Below, in pieces: positions 41,624 through 50,070 of a stretch of DNA of 55,159 nt. The DNA comes from Nocardioides sp. 503 (GTDB lineage: Bacteria > Actinomycetota > Actinomycetes > Propionibacteriales > Nocardioidaceae). Positions within the stretch are counted from its first letter, which is position 1. Each line of letters begins with the position of its first letter. A program made the position numbers and the translations under genes. Under the pieces are notes generated by a model. That model was given only the letters and a program-made list of their open reading frames with translations. It had not been told where the DNA came from and ran no database searches. The stretch covers positions 1-55,159 of the forward strand of contig NZ_SPUI01000005.1 of NCBI RefSeq assembly GCF_004522095.1, written 5' to 3'.

Positions 41624-42124
41624 TCAGTAGCCGGCGAGTCGGTTCTTGAGCTCGACGATCACGACCGCCACGGCCATCACCGCGACGGCGTACGTCGCCG
41701 CCCTCGTGCGCCCGGTGCCGCTCCATCGCATCGAGAGGTACCCCACGACCGCCACGAACGCCGACAGCACCAGCTCGGCGGCGTGCAGCTCCACCGAGTC
41801 GGGGAGGACGAGCAGGACGAGCGACGCCAGCGCCGCCACCGCGGTGGCGCCGAGGAGCTGTGCCGCCGCCAGCTCGAGGTCGTCCCGCTCGAACTCGCCG
41901 GCGCTCACCAGCCGGGTCGCCACCCAGAACGAGAACCAGTGGGCCAACGCCAGTCCCAGCGTGATGCCCCACACGACCCCGAGCCCGTGGGCGTGGAGCG
42001 GCTTGCTGTCCGGCAGTGCGGTGAGGGCCGCGAGCAGGCAGAGGGCGATGTAGAGCGCCATCGTGTTGCCCTCGCGGCGGCGCTCGACGCGCTGGGTCTC
42101 GTGCCTGCTCCGCGCGACGGTCAT
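41624..42124 (-). CDS. Multi-pass membrane protein of unknown function
   Basis: 166 residues with about five hydrophobic helices after a basic N-terminus (VARSRHETQRVERRREG). Helix pairs are ALYIALCLLAALTAL, VVWGITLGLALAHWFSFWVA, LLGATAVAALASLVLLVL, ELVLSAFVAVVGYLSMRW and AATYAVAVMAVAVVIVEL. ATG 42124 is chosen; two ATGs slightly upstream are possible. No family is recognised. It converges with the GtrA gene 24 bases away. Confidence 0.7.
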   Translation of the reverse strand: MTVARSRHETQRVERRREGNTMALYIALCLLAALTALPDSKPLHAHGLGVVWGITLGLALAHWFSFWVATRLVSAGEFERDDLELAAAQLLGATAVAALASLVLLVLPDSVELHAAELVLSAFVAVVGYLSMRWSGTGRTRAATYAVAVMAVAVVIVELKNRLAGY

Positions 42125-42207
42125 GGGCAGCATCATCCACGAGAGCGGGCTCACCACTCGGGAATCGCACGGGGCCGCCGGCGGTCGAGCGGGACAGGCG
42201 GGTGAGG

Positions 42208-42810
42208 TCACGGGTGGAGGGTCAGGTCCGCCTCGACGAGCCGCAGGTCGGTGAACCGCACGGTCAGGCCGTCGCGCGTGGGTGCGCAGCACATGAGTCC
42301 GACCGTGAGCGGCCCGACGGGTAGCGGTGCCACCCGGACGAGCCGCCAGGGTTCGTCGCCGCTTCGGGCCCTCACCGTGAGAGCGTCCCCCGTGCGGCTG
42401 GCCCGCAGGACGACGGACTGGCCCCACCACTCCGGCACGGGAGCGACCGACCAGTCCGAGACACCGCGCGTCGCCACCGCCCCGAGCTGGAGGACGCCGT
42501 CGGCCAGCTCCACGCCGGCCTTGACCCACTGTTCCTCGTCGGCACGGATCAGCAGGCCGGCCTGGTCGAACTGGGCCGAGAAGTCAGCGATGAACGTGAC
42601 CTCGGCTGCCGTGCCGTCGGGGAAGTCGGTGAGGAGGGCGTGGCCGGTGTCGTGGACGAAGCCGTAGGAGGTGGTGCGCCAGAAGTCGCTGCCCTCCGCC
42701 GCGGTGACCAGCAGGTCGTCCTGGTCGCGCGCCACCTGCGGAGGTGGGTTCAGCCAGTCGCGGTGCCCCCACCCCGCACGCCATCCATCGGCAGGTCGGT
42801 CGTCGGTCAC
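42208..42810 (-). CDS. DUF1349 (concanavalin-fold) protein
   Basis: 200 residues, cytoplasmic. The pattern DFWRTTSYGFVHDTGHALL, FSAQFDQAGLLIRADEEQWVKAGVEL and GPLTVGLMCCAPTRDGLTVRF is typical of DUF1349, a lectin-like sandwich related to yeast YesU-type proteins. GTG 42810 has aaagg upstream; the extra 5' frame crosses palindromic DNA and is not protein-like. It may bind a carbohydrate. Confidence 0.8.
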   Translation of the reverse strand: MTDDRPADGWRAGWGHRDWLNPPPQVARDQDDLLVTAAEGSDFWRTTSYGFVHDTGHALLTDFPDGTAAEVTFIADFSAQFDQAGLLIRADEEQWVKAGVELADGVLQLGAVATRGVSDWSVAPVPEWWGQSVVLRASRTGDALTVRARSGDEPWRLVRVAPLPVGPLTVGLMCCAPTRDGLTVRFTDLRLVEADLTLHP

Positions 42811-42839
42811 AGGAGCCACCTTTCCACGGAACCTCCGTA

Positions 42840-42886
42840 CTCCGCGCGGAGCGCGAAGGGGTGTCCTCGTACGCCGCGCGGCGTAC
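42840..42886 (+). promoter_or_regulatory. Two nested palindromes upstream of the amidohydrolase gene
   Basis: CTCCGCGCGGAG at 42840-42851 and the 18-base perfect palindrome gtacgccgcgcggcgtac at 42869-42886, both built on cgtac-n-ccgcgcgg. They lie in the divergent space between the DUF1349 and amidohydrolase genes. They look like a double operator for a dimeric repressor. Confidence 0.5.
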
Positions 42887-42945
42887 GGGGAGGTGTCAGC
42901 CGTGGCCAGACGCGTCAGCCCCTTGAAGTCGAGAGACTGATCGGT

Positions 42946-44139
42946 ATGACGACCGAGCCAGGAGAGCACCCAGACATGAGACCCATCGAACAAGGCCCGG
43001 CGAGATCGTCGATCGGGCGCCGCGCCTTCGTCACCCACGCGGCCGCACTCGGAGCCGGCGTCGGACTGTCCGCGACGGCACTCGCCGCACTCGACGGCGA
43101 CAAGGCGGATCCGAAAGCCGCGCCTGGCGACCAGGACATCTCACGTCGTGACCGGGACCTGAGGTTCATCGGCGTGGAGGAGACCTTCTCGACGGCCGAG
43201 CTGTTGAAGCTGAACTCCATCGACGAGAACCACCGAGCGTTCCTCGAGGAGATCGGTCTTGCGGACCTGGGCGAACGCCGGCTCGGGGACATGGACGAGG
43301 GGGGACTCGACGTCCAGATCCTCTCCGCCCACACACCGTCCGTGCAGAACGTCCCGGGGCAGGAGGGCATCGACTTCGCCCACCGTCTGAACCGCCAGCT
43401 CGTGGACGGGCCCATGGCCAGTCACCCGGGACGCTTCCAGGCCTTCGCCACCTTGCCGTTGCAGAGCCCGGAGGCCGCGGCGGACGAGCTGGAGCGTTCG
43501 GTCCGGGAGGACGGCTTCCTGGGCGCCCTGACCAACGGACACATCGGGAAGAAGTATCTCGACCATCCCGACTTCGAGCCCGTGCTGGCGCGTGCCGTAG
43601 CGCTCGACGTGCCGATCTACCTGCATCCCGGCTATCCGGCCGACGAGGTCTTCCAGATCTACTACCGCACCACCCGGTCGGAGTACACGAAGGAGTACCA
43701 GGACTTCATCTTCAGCGGGTCCGGCTACGGCTGGCACCAGGAGGTGCTGACCCAGTGCATCCGGATGATCGCCTACGGGGTCTTCGACAGGTTCCCGAAG
43801 CTCAAGATCATCGTCGGCCACATGGGGGAGGGGCTGCCGTTCTACTACGAGCGGATCGCGAACGACATGGGTGAGCCGACCGAGAGCTCGCTCGAGAAGC
43901 CCTTCGAGCAGTACTTCCAGGACAACTTCTGGTTCACCACCAGCGCGTTCTTCCAGGACCACCTGCTGCATCTCCTGCTGAGACACATCAGCGTGGACCG
44001 CGTGATGTTCGCGACCGACTATCCCTTCGCCGGCATCAAGGAGGGGACCGACTGGTTCCGAGCAGTCGATCTTCCGCGCGAGGACAAGGAGAAGATCGCG
44101 TTCGGCAACGCTGAGAAGCTGTTCGGCATCACGGTCTGA
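42946..44139 (+). CDS. Tat-exported amidohydrolase-2 family protein
   Basis: 397 residues. A twin-arginine signal (SSIGRRAFVTHAAALGAG) is followed by a TIM-barrel of the amidohydrolase-2/decarboxylase group: the first metal-binding strand is FIGVEETFST (a Glu-Glu type rather than H-x-H), then YLHPGYPAD, IVGHMGEGLPFYYERI and MFATDYPFAG (the last Asp ligand). Related proteins include gamma-resorcylate- and carboxyvanillate-type decarboxylases, usually cytoplasmic, so export is unusual. ATG 42946 has GAGACT 7 bases upstream; ATG 42976 is an alternative. Confidence 0.82.
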   Translation: MTTEPGEHPDMRPIEQGPARSSIGRRAFVTHAAALGAGVGLSATALAALDGDKADPKAAPGDQDISRRDRDLRFIGVEETFSTAELLKLNSIDENHRAFLEEIGLADLGERRLGDMDEGGLDVQILSAHTPSVQNVPGQEGIDFAHRLNRQLVDGPMASHPGRFQAFATLPLQSPEAAADELERSVREDGFLGALTNGHIGKKYLDHPDFEPVLARAVALDVPIYLHPGYPADEVFQIYYRTTRSEYTKEYQDFIFSGSGYGWHQEVLTQCIRMIAYGVFDRFPKLKIIVGHMGEGLPFYYERIANDMGEPTESSLEKPFEQYFQDNFWFTTSAFFQDHLLHLLLRHISVDRVMFATDYPFAGIKEGTDWFRAVDLPREDKEKIAFGNAEKLFGITV

Positions 44140-44170
44140 CGCCGGAGGAGCGGTCCCGCGCGGAAATAAC

Positions 44171-44199
44171 GGATGGCCCCGGGGAGCCCGGGGCCATCC
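44171..44199. terminator. Bidirectional terminator between amidohydrolase and glnA1
   Basis: A perfect 13-pair stem (44171-44183 with 44187-44199) around gag, placed between two convergent stop codons (44139 and 44221). Confidence 0.75.
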
Positions 44200-44220
44200 T
44201 CGATCGAACGGGTTGACGAC

Positions 44221-45645
44221 CTAGATGTCGTAGTAGAGCTCGAACTCGTGCGGGTGCGGGCGCATCTGCACCGGGAGGATCTCCTGGGTCCGCTTGTAGT
44301 CGATCCAGGTCTCGATCAGGTCCGGTGTGAAGACGTTGCCGGCCGTCAGGAACTCGTGGTCGGCCTCGAGGGAGTCGAGGACGGCGTTGAGCGACGTGGG
44401 GACCTGGTCGATGTCGGCCATCTCGTCGGGCGGGAGCTCGTAGATGTCCTTGTCGATCGGGGCGGGCGGCTCGGTCTTGTTCTTGATGCCGTCGAGGCCG
44501 GCCAGCAGCAGCGCCGAGAAGGCGAGGTAGGGGTTGGCCGACGGGTCGGGGCAGCGGAACTCGATCCGCTTGGCCTTGGGGTTGGAGCCCGTGATCGGGA
44601 TCCGGACGCAGGCCGAGCGGTTGCGCTGGGAGTAGACCAGCGAGATCGGGGCCTCGAAGCCGGGCACCAGGCGGTGGTAGGAGTTGACCGTCGGGTTGGT
44701 GAAGGCCAGCAGCGACGGGGCGTGCTTGAGGATGCCGCCGATGTAGTAGCGAGCCATGTCGGACAGGCCGCCGTAGCCGGTCTCGTCGTAGAAGAGCGGC
44801 TCGCCGTTGTTCCAGATCGACTGGTGCACGTGCATGCCGGAGCCGTTGTCTCCGAAGATCGGCTTGGGCATGAACGTCGCCGTCTTGCCGTTGCGCCAGG
44901 CGGTGTTCTTGATGATGTACTTGAACTTCATGACGTCGTCGGCGGCCTTGAGCAGCTCGTCGAAGCGGTAGTTGATCTCCGCCTGACCGGCCGTGCCGAC
45001 CTCGTGGTGGGCGCGCTCGACCTGCAGGCCCGCGCGCTCGAGCTCGATGACCATCTCGTCGCGCAGCTCGCCGAAGTGGTCGGTGGGCGCGACGGGGAAG
45101 TAGCCGCCCTTGTACTTGACCTTGTAGCCGCGGTTGTCGTTCTCGAAGGAGTCACCGGTGTTCCAGGCGCCGGCGGAGGAGTTGATCTCGTAGTAGCCGG
45201 CGTTCTGCTTGGTCTCGAAGCGCACGTTGTCGAAGACGTAGAACTCCGCCTCGGGGGCGAAGAAGGCCGTGTCGCCGATGCCGGTGGTGCCGAGGTAGGC
45301 CATGGCCTTCTTGGCGATGTTGCGCGGGTCGCGCGAGTACGGCTCGCCGGTGAGCGGGTCGTGGATGAAGAAGTTGACCACCAGCGTCTTGGCCGTGCGG
45401 AACGGGTCGATGTAGGCGGTGGTCGGGTCCGGGAACAGCGACATGTCGGACTCGTGGATGGCCTGGAAGCCACGGATCGAGGAACCGTCGAAGTTCAGGC
45501 CGTCCTCGAAGACGGACTGGTCGAACGACGACACCGGGACCGTGAAGTGCTGCATGACGCCGGGCAGGTCACAGAAGCGGACGTCGACCATCTCGACGCG
45601 TTCGTCCTTGATGTAGGCGAGCAGCTCGTCGCTGTTCTGGAACAT
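44221..45645 (-). CDS. glnA: Glutamine synthetase type I
   Basis: 474 residues, full-length GSI-beta. MFQNSDELL starts at ATG 45645 with the strong site aaggagg; the longer frame is rejected. Motifs: the N-terminal beta-grasp [59 protein letters not shown] and the adenylylation site [11 protein letters not shown] (Tyr near residue 400), so it should be a GlnE target. It makes glutamine from glutamate, ammonia and ATP. Its promoter carries a complete double GlnR box at 45755-45792, so nitrogen control is expected. Confidence 0.97.
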   Translation of the reverse strand: MFQNSDELLAYIKDERVEMVDVRFCDLPGVMQHFTVPVSSFDQSVFEDGLNFDGSSIRGFQAIHESDMSLFPDPTTAYIDPFRTAKTLVVNFFIHDPLTGEPYSRDPRNIAKKAMAYLGTTGIGDTAFFAPEAEFYVFDNVRFETKQNAGYYEINSSAGAWNTGDSFENDNRGYKVKYKGGYFPVAPTDHFGELRDEMVIELERAGLQVERAHHEVGTAGQAEINYRFDELLKAADDVMKFKYIIKNTAWRNGKTATFMPKPIFGDNGSGMHVHQSIWNNGEPLFYDETGYGGLSDMARYYIGGILKHAPSLLAFTNPTVNSYHRLVPGFEAPISLVYSQRNRSACVRIPITGSNPKAKRIEFRCPDPSANPYLAFSALLLAGLDGIKNKTEPPAPIDKDIYELPPDEMADIDQVPTSLNAVLDSLEADHEFLTAGNVFTPDLIETWIDYKRTQEILPVQMRPHPHEFELYYDI

Positions 45646-45738
45646 TCGTCCTCCTTGGCTGCGGCCCGGTGGGCGACAACCGTCAAGAGCAAGCAGAAGT
45701 GGACACCCCGGAGCCACGTTGCGCCGAGGGGTGACCCG

Positions 45739-45744
45739 AATCTA
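45739..45744 (-). promoter_or_regulatory. -10 box TAGATT of glnA1
   Basis: TAGATT on the minus strand, about 95 bases before the glnA1 start and just downstream of the GlnR box. The leader is therefore long, unlike the leaderless genes. Confidence 0.5.
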
Positions 45745-45754
45745 GGAACGGGCC

Positions 45755-45792
45755 ATTTCTCGACCGTATCGGTTTCGTTTCGGGGATGTAAC
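45755..45792 (-). promoter_or_regulatory. GlnR operator (two a-b sites) of glnA1
   Basis: On the minus strand: GTTAC-n6-GAAAC-n6-GATAC-n6-GAAAT, the full GTnAC-n6-GAAAC tandem spacing of actinobacterial GlnR boxes. It places glnA1 under the nitrogen regulator GlnR. Confidence 0.8.
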
Positions 45793-45851
45793 AGGTGACC
45801 GGTACGCGGCTGCCCACCGGCGGCTCGATAGCCTGCGGGGGTGAGGACGAC

Positions 45852-46271
45852 GTGAACACTCCGACGCTCGAGAGCGCGTCGTGGCCCCGGCGCGTGCTCG
45901 CGCTGTTCGTCGACTGGTTCGCCTCCACCCTCGCGGTCATCGCGTTCGCGGGCCTCGACTCCTACGGCGAGACCGGCAGCAACGCGCAGCTCTACGTGCT
46001 CCTGGTCTACGTCGTCGAGTCGGCGCTGTTCACCTGGCTGCTCGGCGGCTCGTTCGGCAAGCTCGCCACGCGGCTGCGCGTGGTGCCGGCCGACGGCCGC
46101 CTCCGCCCGCTCAACCCCCTCAAGGCGCTGCTGCGCCAGGCGATGATCGCTCTGGTGATCCCGCCGCTGGTCTACCGCTCCGACGGTCGCGGTTTGCACG
46201 ACCTCGTGGCGGGAACGGTGACGGTCACGCTCGACACCTTCCGCGGCCTGCGCCCCGGACCCTCCTCCTGA
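45852..46271 (+). CDS. RDD-family membrane protein
   Basis: 139 residues from GTG 45852. RDD signature: WPRRVLALFVDWFASTLAVI in helix 1 (Arg ... Asp), the second helix YVLLVYVVESALFTWLLGGSFGK and LRPLNPLKALLRQAMIALVIPP. In Mycobacterium tuberculosis an RDD protein sits between DUF4191 and glnA1, as here. Function unknown; RDD proteins are proposed to move ions or solutes. It is divergent from glnA1 across the GlnR box, so it may share nitrogen control. Confidence 0.85.
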   Translation: MNTPTLESASWPRRVLALFVDWFASTLAVIAFAGLDSYGETGSNAQLYVLLVYVVESALFTWLLGGSFGKLATRLRVVPADGRLRPLNPLKALLRQAMIALVIPPLVYRSDGRGLHDLVAGTVTVTLDTFRGLRPGPSS

Positions 46272-46311
46272 TCACCAGCTCCTCTGCACGGCCCCTCCCG
46301 AAAGGCACCTC

Positions 46312-47154
46312 ATGACCCGCTCCCTCTTCCGCCGCACGGCCTCCGCCGCGGTCCTCACCCTGGCCCTCACCTCCCTCGCCGCGTGCGGGGGAGACGACGA
46401 GAGCAGCGACGAGTCGGACTCCGGCGGTACGTCGGCGTTCGACCGCCTCGGCAGCGAGAGCGACGAGCCCACGGCCACCGGCGAGCCCACCGACGAGCCC
46501 ACCGAGGAGTCGACGGAGGAGGCGCAGCCCACCGAGGGCGAGGAGGTCGAGCCCTCCGAGATGGTCGACATCTTCGCCGATGCCTTCGAGGAGGCCAGCA
46601 CCGCGACGTTCACGATGAACCTCGAGGGCGCCGCGGCGTACGAGGCGGAGGGACAGGCCGACTTCAGCAAGACGCCCACCGCCATGGCGATGACCATCAA
46701 CGTCGGCGAGATGCAGCCGATCAAGATGGTGCTGGTCGACAACACGCTCTACCAGCAGAACCCCGGCACCGAGAAGTACACCTCGACGTCGCTCGACGAC
46801 CCTGCCAACCCGCTGTCGAGCCTGGGCGACCAGCTCGACATCCGCTCGCAGTTCGACACCATGGAGAAGGCCATCACCGGCGCCACCTTCGTGGGCGAGG
46901 AGGACGGCATGGACCACTACAGCCTCGTCCTGGACTCCGCGAAGCTGCTGGAGGCGCAGGGTGCCGAGACCGGGTCGCTGCCCGAGGGCTCGCTGCCGCC
47001 GTCGTTCACCTACGAGCTGTTCTTCGACGACGACGGCTACTTCCGCAAGATGGTCGCCGACCTCGGCGACCTGGGCGGCGAGATGACCGCCAGCTACGAC
47101 AACTGGGGCGAGCCGGTCGACATCAAGGCGCCCCCGGCCTCGCAGATCCAGTAG
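46312..47154 (+). CDS. Lipoprotein (LppX/LprAFG-like)
   Basis: 280 residues with a lipobox LTSLAACGG at about residues 18-26, then a Ser/Glu/Asp/Thr-rich linker to about residue 80 (very acidic) and a folded domain resembling LppX/LprG family lipid-binding lipoproteins (FEEASTATFTMNLEGAA, MKMVLVDNTLYQQNPG-like strand, DDDGYFRKMVADLGD). It is anchored on the outer face of the membrane and could carry lipids. ATG 46312 has aaagg. The cloverleaf repeat begins 20 bases after its stop. Confidence 0.8.
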   Translation: MTRSLFRRTASAAVLTLALTSLAACGGDDESSDESDSGGTSAFDRLGSESDEPTATGEPTDEPTEESTEEAQPTEGEEVEPSEMVDIFADAFEEASTATFTMNLEGAAAYEAEGQADFSKTPTAMAMTINVGEMQPIKMVLVDNTLYQQNPGTEKYTSTSLDDPANPLSSLGDQLDIRSQFDTMEKAITGATFVGEEDGMDHYSLVLDSAKLLEAQGAETGSLPEGSLPPSFTYELFFDDDGYFRKMVADLGDLGGEMTASYDNWGEPVDIKAPPASQIQ

Positions 47155-47174
47155 GTCGGCTCGGAGCCCCGTGA

Positions 47175-47265
47175 GGGGTTTCGAGACAGGACTTAGTCCT
47201 TCCTCAACCCCCGGGGGTCACTCCCGGGGGTTGAGGAGGTTGCGAAGCAACCGTCTCGAAACCCC
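47175..47265 (+). repeat. Cloverleaf-forming inverted repeat, copy 2
   Basis: The outer stem is 47175-47187 with 47253-47265 (13 pairs). Arm 1 is aggac-tta-gtcct (47188-47200), arm 2 pairs 47202-47215 with 47223-47236 (14 pairs) and arm 3 is gttgc-gaa-gcaac (47239-47251). Arm 1 differs from copy 1 by a compensated pair (aggac/gtcct against gggac/gtccc). It sits between two convergent genes and may also terminate both. Confidence 0.85.
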
Positions 47266-47287
47266 AGGAACGTGTGAGGAGCTGAGC

Positions 47288-48004
47288 TCAGCGGCCGCGC
47301 ATGTTGCCGCGCATGCCCTTCATGCTGGTCGGCACGGGGCCCTTGGGCATCGGGATCGCGGAGCGGTTGGCGTCGAGGGCCTTGAGGCGGTTGAGGACGT
47401 CGGTGAGCTCGGCGGGCTTGACCTGGCGGCCGAGCTTCTGGACGTGGCGCACCAGCTTGGCGAGCGGCACCTGGCCCTCGCCGTCGCCGACGACGATCTC
47501 GTGGATCGGCGTCTCGGCGGCGACGCGCTCGTGCTTGCGGCGCTCGGAGGTGAGGATCTGACGGACGCGGTGCTGGTTGCCCTCGGCGACGAGCACGATG
47601 CCCGGAGGGCCCACGACGCGGTGGACGACGTCCTGCTGCTTGTTGAAGGCGATGACCGGGTCGGTCTTCCAGCCGCGCTTGAGCATCGTGAGCGCGCTGG
47701 CGGCGGCGCCGGGCTGGCCGGCCATCCGGTCGTAGGCCGTGCGCTGGGCGCGGCGGGAGAACACGATCATCGCGCCGAGGAAGCCGAAGAGCAGAGCGCC
47801 GATCACGGACATGACCCACTGCACGACGCCCGTGCCGGGCAGCACGTAGAACAGCGCGAAGCCCACGGCGCCGAACAGCAGGAACGAGCCGAGCAGCCAC
47901 AGGCCGATCCGCTTGTCGGTCTGCTTCGTCATCCGGTAGGTGGCGACGATCTGCTGACGACGGTTCATGTCGGCGGGATCGGTGGGCGTGTCCTTCTTGG
48001 CCAT
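47288..48004 (-). CDS. DUF4191 membrane protein
   Basis: 238 residues with two membrane helices (about 33-53 and 60-80), a cytoplasmic domain (LKRGWKTDPVIAFNKQQDVVHRVVGPPGIVLVAEG) and a basic, Met-rich tail (KGPVPTSMKGMRGNMRGR). The family is actinobacterial and constantly placed beside lipA (Rv2219 in M. tuberculosis). Function unknown. It lies 49 bases after lipA on the same strand, probably one transcript. Confidence 0.9.
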   Translation of the reverse strand: MAKKDTPTDPADMNRRQQIVATYRMTKQTDKRIGLWLLGSFLLFGAVGFALFYVLPGTGVVQWVMSVIGALLFGFLGAMIVFSRRAQRTAYDRMAGQPGAAASALTMLKRGWKTDPVIAFNKQQDVVHRVVGPPGIVLVAEGNQHRVRQILTSERRKHERVAAETPIHEIVVGDGEGQVPLAKLVRHVQKLGRQVKPAELTDVLNRLKALDANRSAIPMPKGPVPTSMKGMRGNMRGR

Positions 48005-48053
48005 GGCTGCGGAGCTGCCTTACTCGTTCGGGCCGACCCGCGGCTGCGGCGGG

Positions 48054-49007
48054 TCAGGCGGTGGCGGTGGAGACGACACCCTCGCGGGCGTCCATCGCCT
48101 GACGGTACAGCCGACCGGCGCGGTACGACGAACGGACCAGCGGGCCGGAGAGGACGCCGGAGAAGCCGATCTGGTCGGCCTCGTCGCGCAGCTCCACGAA
48201 CTCCTCGGGCTTGACCCAGCGCTCGACCGGGTGGTGGCGCAGCGAGGGGCGGAGGTACTGGGTGATCGTGATGAGCTCGCAGCCCGCGCCGTGCAGGTCA
48301 CGCAGCGCCTGCGAGACCTCCTCGCGGGTCTCGCCCATGCCGAGGATGAGGTTGGACTTGGTGACCAGGCCGAAGTCGCGCGCCTGCGTGATCACGTCGA
48401 GCGAGCGGTCGTAGCGGAAGGCGGGACGGATCCGCTTGAAGATCCGCGGGACGGTCTCCACGTTGTGGGCCAGCACCTCGGGCCGCGACTCGAAGACCTC
48501 GCGCAGGAGGTGGGGCTTGCCGTTGAAGTCGGGGATGAGGTTCTCGACGCCGGTGCCGGGGTTGAGGTCGTGGATGGCGCGCACGGTCTCGGCGTACAGC
48601 CAGGCGCCGCCGTCCTCGAGGTCGTCGCGCGCGACGCCGGTGATGGTGGCGTAGCGCAGCTCCATCTTCTGCACGGACTCCGCGACGCGACGCGGCTCGT
48701 CGCGGTCGAGCGGCTGGGGCTTGCCGGTGTCGATCTGGCAGAAGTCGCAGCGGCGGGTGCACTGGTCACCGCCGATGAGGAACGTCGCCTCGCGGTCCTC
48801 CCAGCACTCGAAGATGTTGGGGCAGCCCGCCTCCTGGCAGACCGTGTGCAGGCCCTCGGACTTCACCAGGCTCTGCAGGTGCTTGTACTCCGGACCCATC
48901 TTGGCCCGGGTCTTGATCCACTCCGGCTTCCGCTCGATGGGGGTCTCGGCGTTGCGGACCTCGAGGCGGAGGAGCTTGCGGCCCTCAGGGGCGGGAGCGG
49001 TGGTCAC
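48054..49007 (-). CDS. lipA: Lipoyl synthase (radical SAM)
   Basis: 317 residues. The auxiliary cluster cysteines are in [12 protein letters not shown] and the radical-SAM cluster is CTRRCDFCQ, followed by GKPQPLD and the C-terminal SSY-type end ([11 protein letters not shown]). It inserts two sulfurs into octanoyl groups placed by LipB. A TTG at 49016 is in frame, but it lies within the -10 box TACAGT (49016-49021), so GTG 49007, 8 bases beyond it, is the likely start. DUF4191 follows; two ABC genes separate it from lipB. Confidence 0.95.
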   Translation of the reverse strand: MTTAPAPEGRKLLRLEVRNAETPIERKPEWIKTRAKMGPEYKHLQSLVKSEGLHTVCQEAGCPNIFECWEDREATFLIGGDQCTRRCDFCQIDTGKPQPLDRDEPRRVAESVQKMELRYATITGVARDDLEDGGAWLYAETVRAIHDLNPGTGVENLIPDFNGKPHLLREVFESRPEVLAHNVETVPRIFKRIRPAFRYDRSLDVITQARDFGLVTKSNLILGMGETREEVSQALRDLHGAGCELITITQYLRPSLRHHPVERWVKPEEFVELRDEADQIGFSGVLSGPLVRSSYRAGRLYRQAMDAREGVVSTATA

Positions 49008-49015
49008 GTCGGTCA

Positions 49016-49021
49016 ACTGTA
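49016..49021 (-). promoter_or_regulatory. -10 box TACAGT for lipA
   Basis: TACAGT on the minus strand overlaps the in-frame TTG and is 8 bases from GTG 49007, deciding the lipA start. Confidence 0.5.
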
Positions 49022-49074
49022 CGCCGGGCCGGGGGGCCGCCCAACTCGGCTCACCCCCCGGTCGGACCCCCCTG

Positions 49075-50070
49075 TCAGGGCACGTCGCGGCGGCGGAAGG
49101 AGAGCACCGAGGCGGCCCCGGCGAGCACCACGAGCGATCCGAGGTAGATGGACCCGTCGCGCGCGGGCAGCACCTTCTCCTCGTCGCAGTCGAGCCCCTC
49201 AGGGGGCTCGGCCTGCATGAAGCACTCGTCGGGCACCTCGACGTTGTAGGTGGCGTCGTCCAGGACGACCGCGGACAGGTTGGTCTGGGGCTGGTACTTC
49301 GCGTCGATGCCCAGCACGGCGATCAACGCCCCTCCGGCCACCGCGACGGCCAACAGCACGCCGACGGTGGCGACGGTGCTGCGGAACAGCATGGTGAGGG
49401 CGTAGCCACCGAACGCCGCCAGGGCGGCGACCAGCGCGCCGCGGGCGCCGTCCTGGAGGCAGTCGACCAGGATCGCGTTGCTCGACGGCAGGTCGCGGGA
49501 GCGGGCGAGCGACCACAGGGCCACCCAGTAGCCGGACAGGACCACGAGCGAGAGCAGGCCCGAGACGAGCACGACGGCCAGCGCCTTCGCGGTCCACACC
49601 CGCAGGCGACGCGTCTCGAAGAGGAGCTGGTTGCTCATGGAGCCGCTGCTCCAGTCGTGACCGGCGAAGGTCGCGCCGGCCAGGAGCAGCAGGACCGAGA
49701 TGAAGGCCGCGACGGCGAGACCCGTGTCGTCGCGCTGCTGCACGAGGTCGAGCTCCTGGGTGGCGAGGTACCACTCGGGCCGGGGGACGATCATCTCCTC
49801 GCAGGCCGCCTCGAGGTCCGAGGCGTCACCGACGCCGTAGTCCTGCGGGCTGTCCTGGCAGTTGGCCAGCTCGTCCTCGACGTAGGGCTGCTCGGCCTCT
49901 TGCTCGGCCTGGCGAGCGGCGGTGGCGCGGTCGGACGCGGTCGGCGGCACGGTCTCGAGGGCGACGGCCACCCCGAAGACGACGGGGACCGCGACCACGG
50001 CCACGAGCAGCAGGAGGATGGCCCGGCGCCAGCGCAACCGGGTCAGCTCGACGCGCAGCAGGGACCTCAT
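49075..50070 (-). CDS. ABC-2 type transporter permease
   Basis: 331 residues. TM1 is [21 protein letters not shown], followed by a large external domain (about 45-125), then a helix cluster ([71 protein letters not shown]), a second external part with two cysteines (PDECFMQ, GLDCDEE) and a final helix. It overlaps the ATPase stop codon by 4 bases. The pair probably exports a lipid, peptide or drug. Confidence 0.82.
   Translation of the reverse strand: MRSLLRVELTRLRWRRAILLLLVAVVAVPVVFGVAVALETVPPTASDRATAARQAEQEAEQPYVEDELANCQDSPQDYGVGDASDLEAACEEMIVPRPEWYLATQELDLVQQRDDTGLAVAAFISVLLLLAGATFAGHDWSSGSMSNQLLFETRRLRVWTAKALAVVLVSGLLSLVVLSGYWVALWSLARSRDLPSSNAILVDCLQDGARGALVAALAAFGGYALTMLFRSTVATVGVLLAVAVAGGALIAVLGIDAKYQPQTNLSAVVLDDATYNVEVPDECFMQAEPPEGLDCDEEKVLPARDGSIYLGSLVVLAGAASVLSFRRRDVP

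Noticed and set aside
49008..49016. TTG start for lipA
   Set aside because: The codon is part of the TACAGT -10 box; GTG 49007 fits better.
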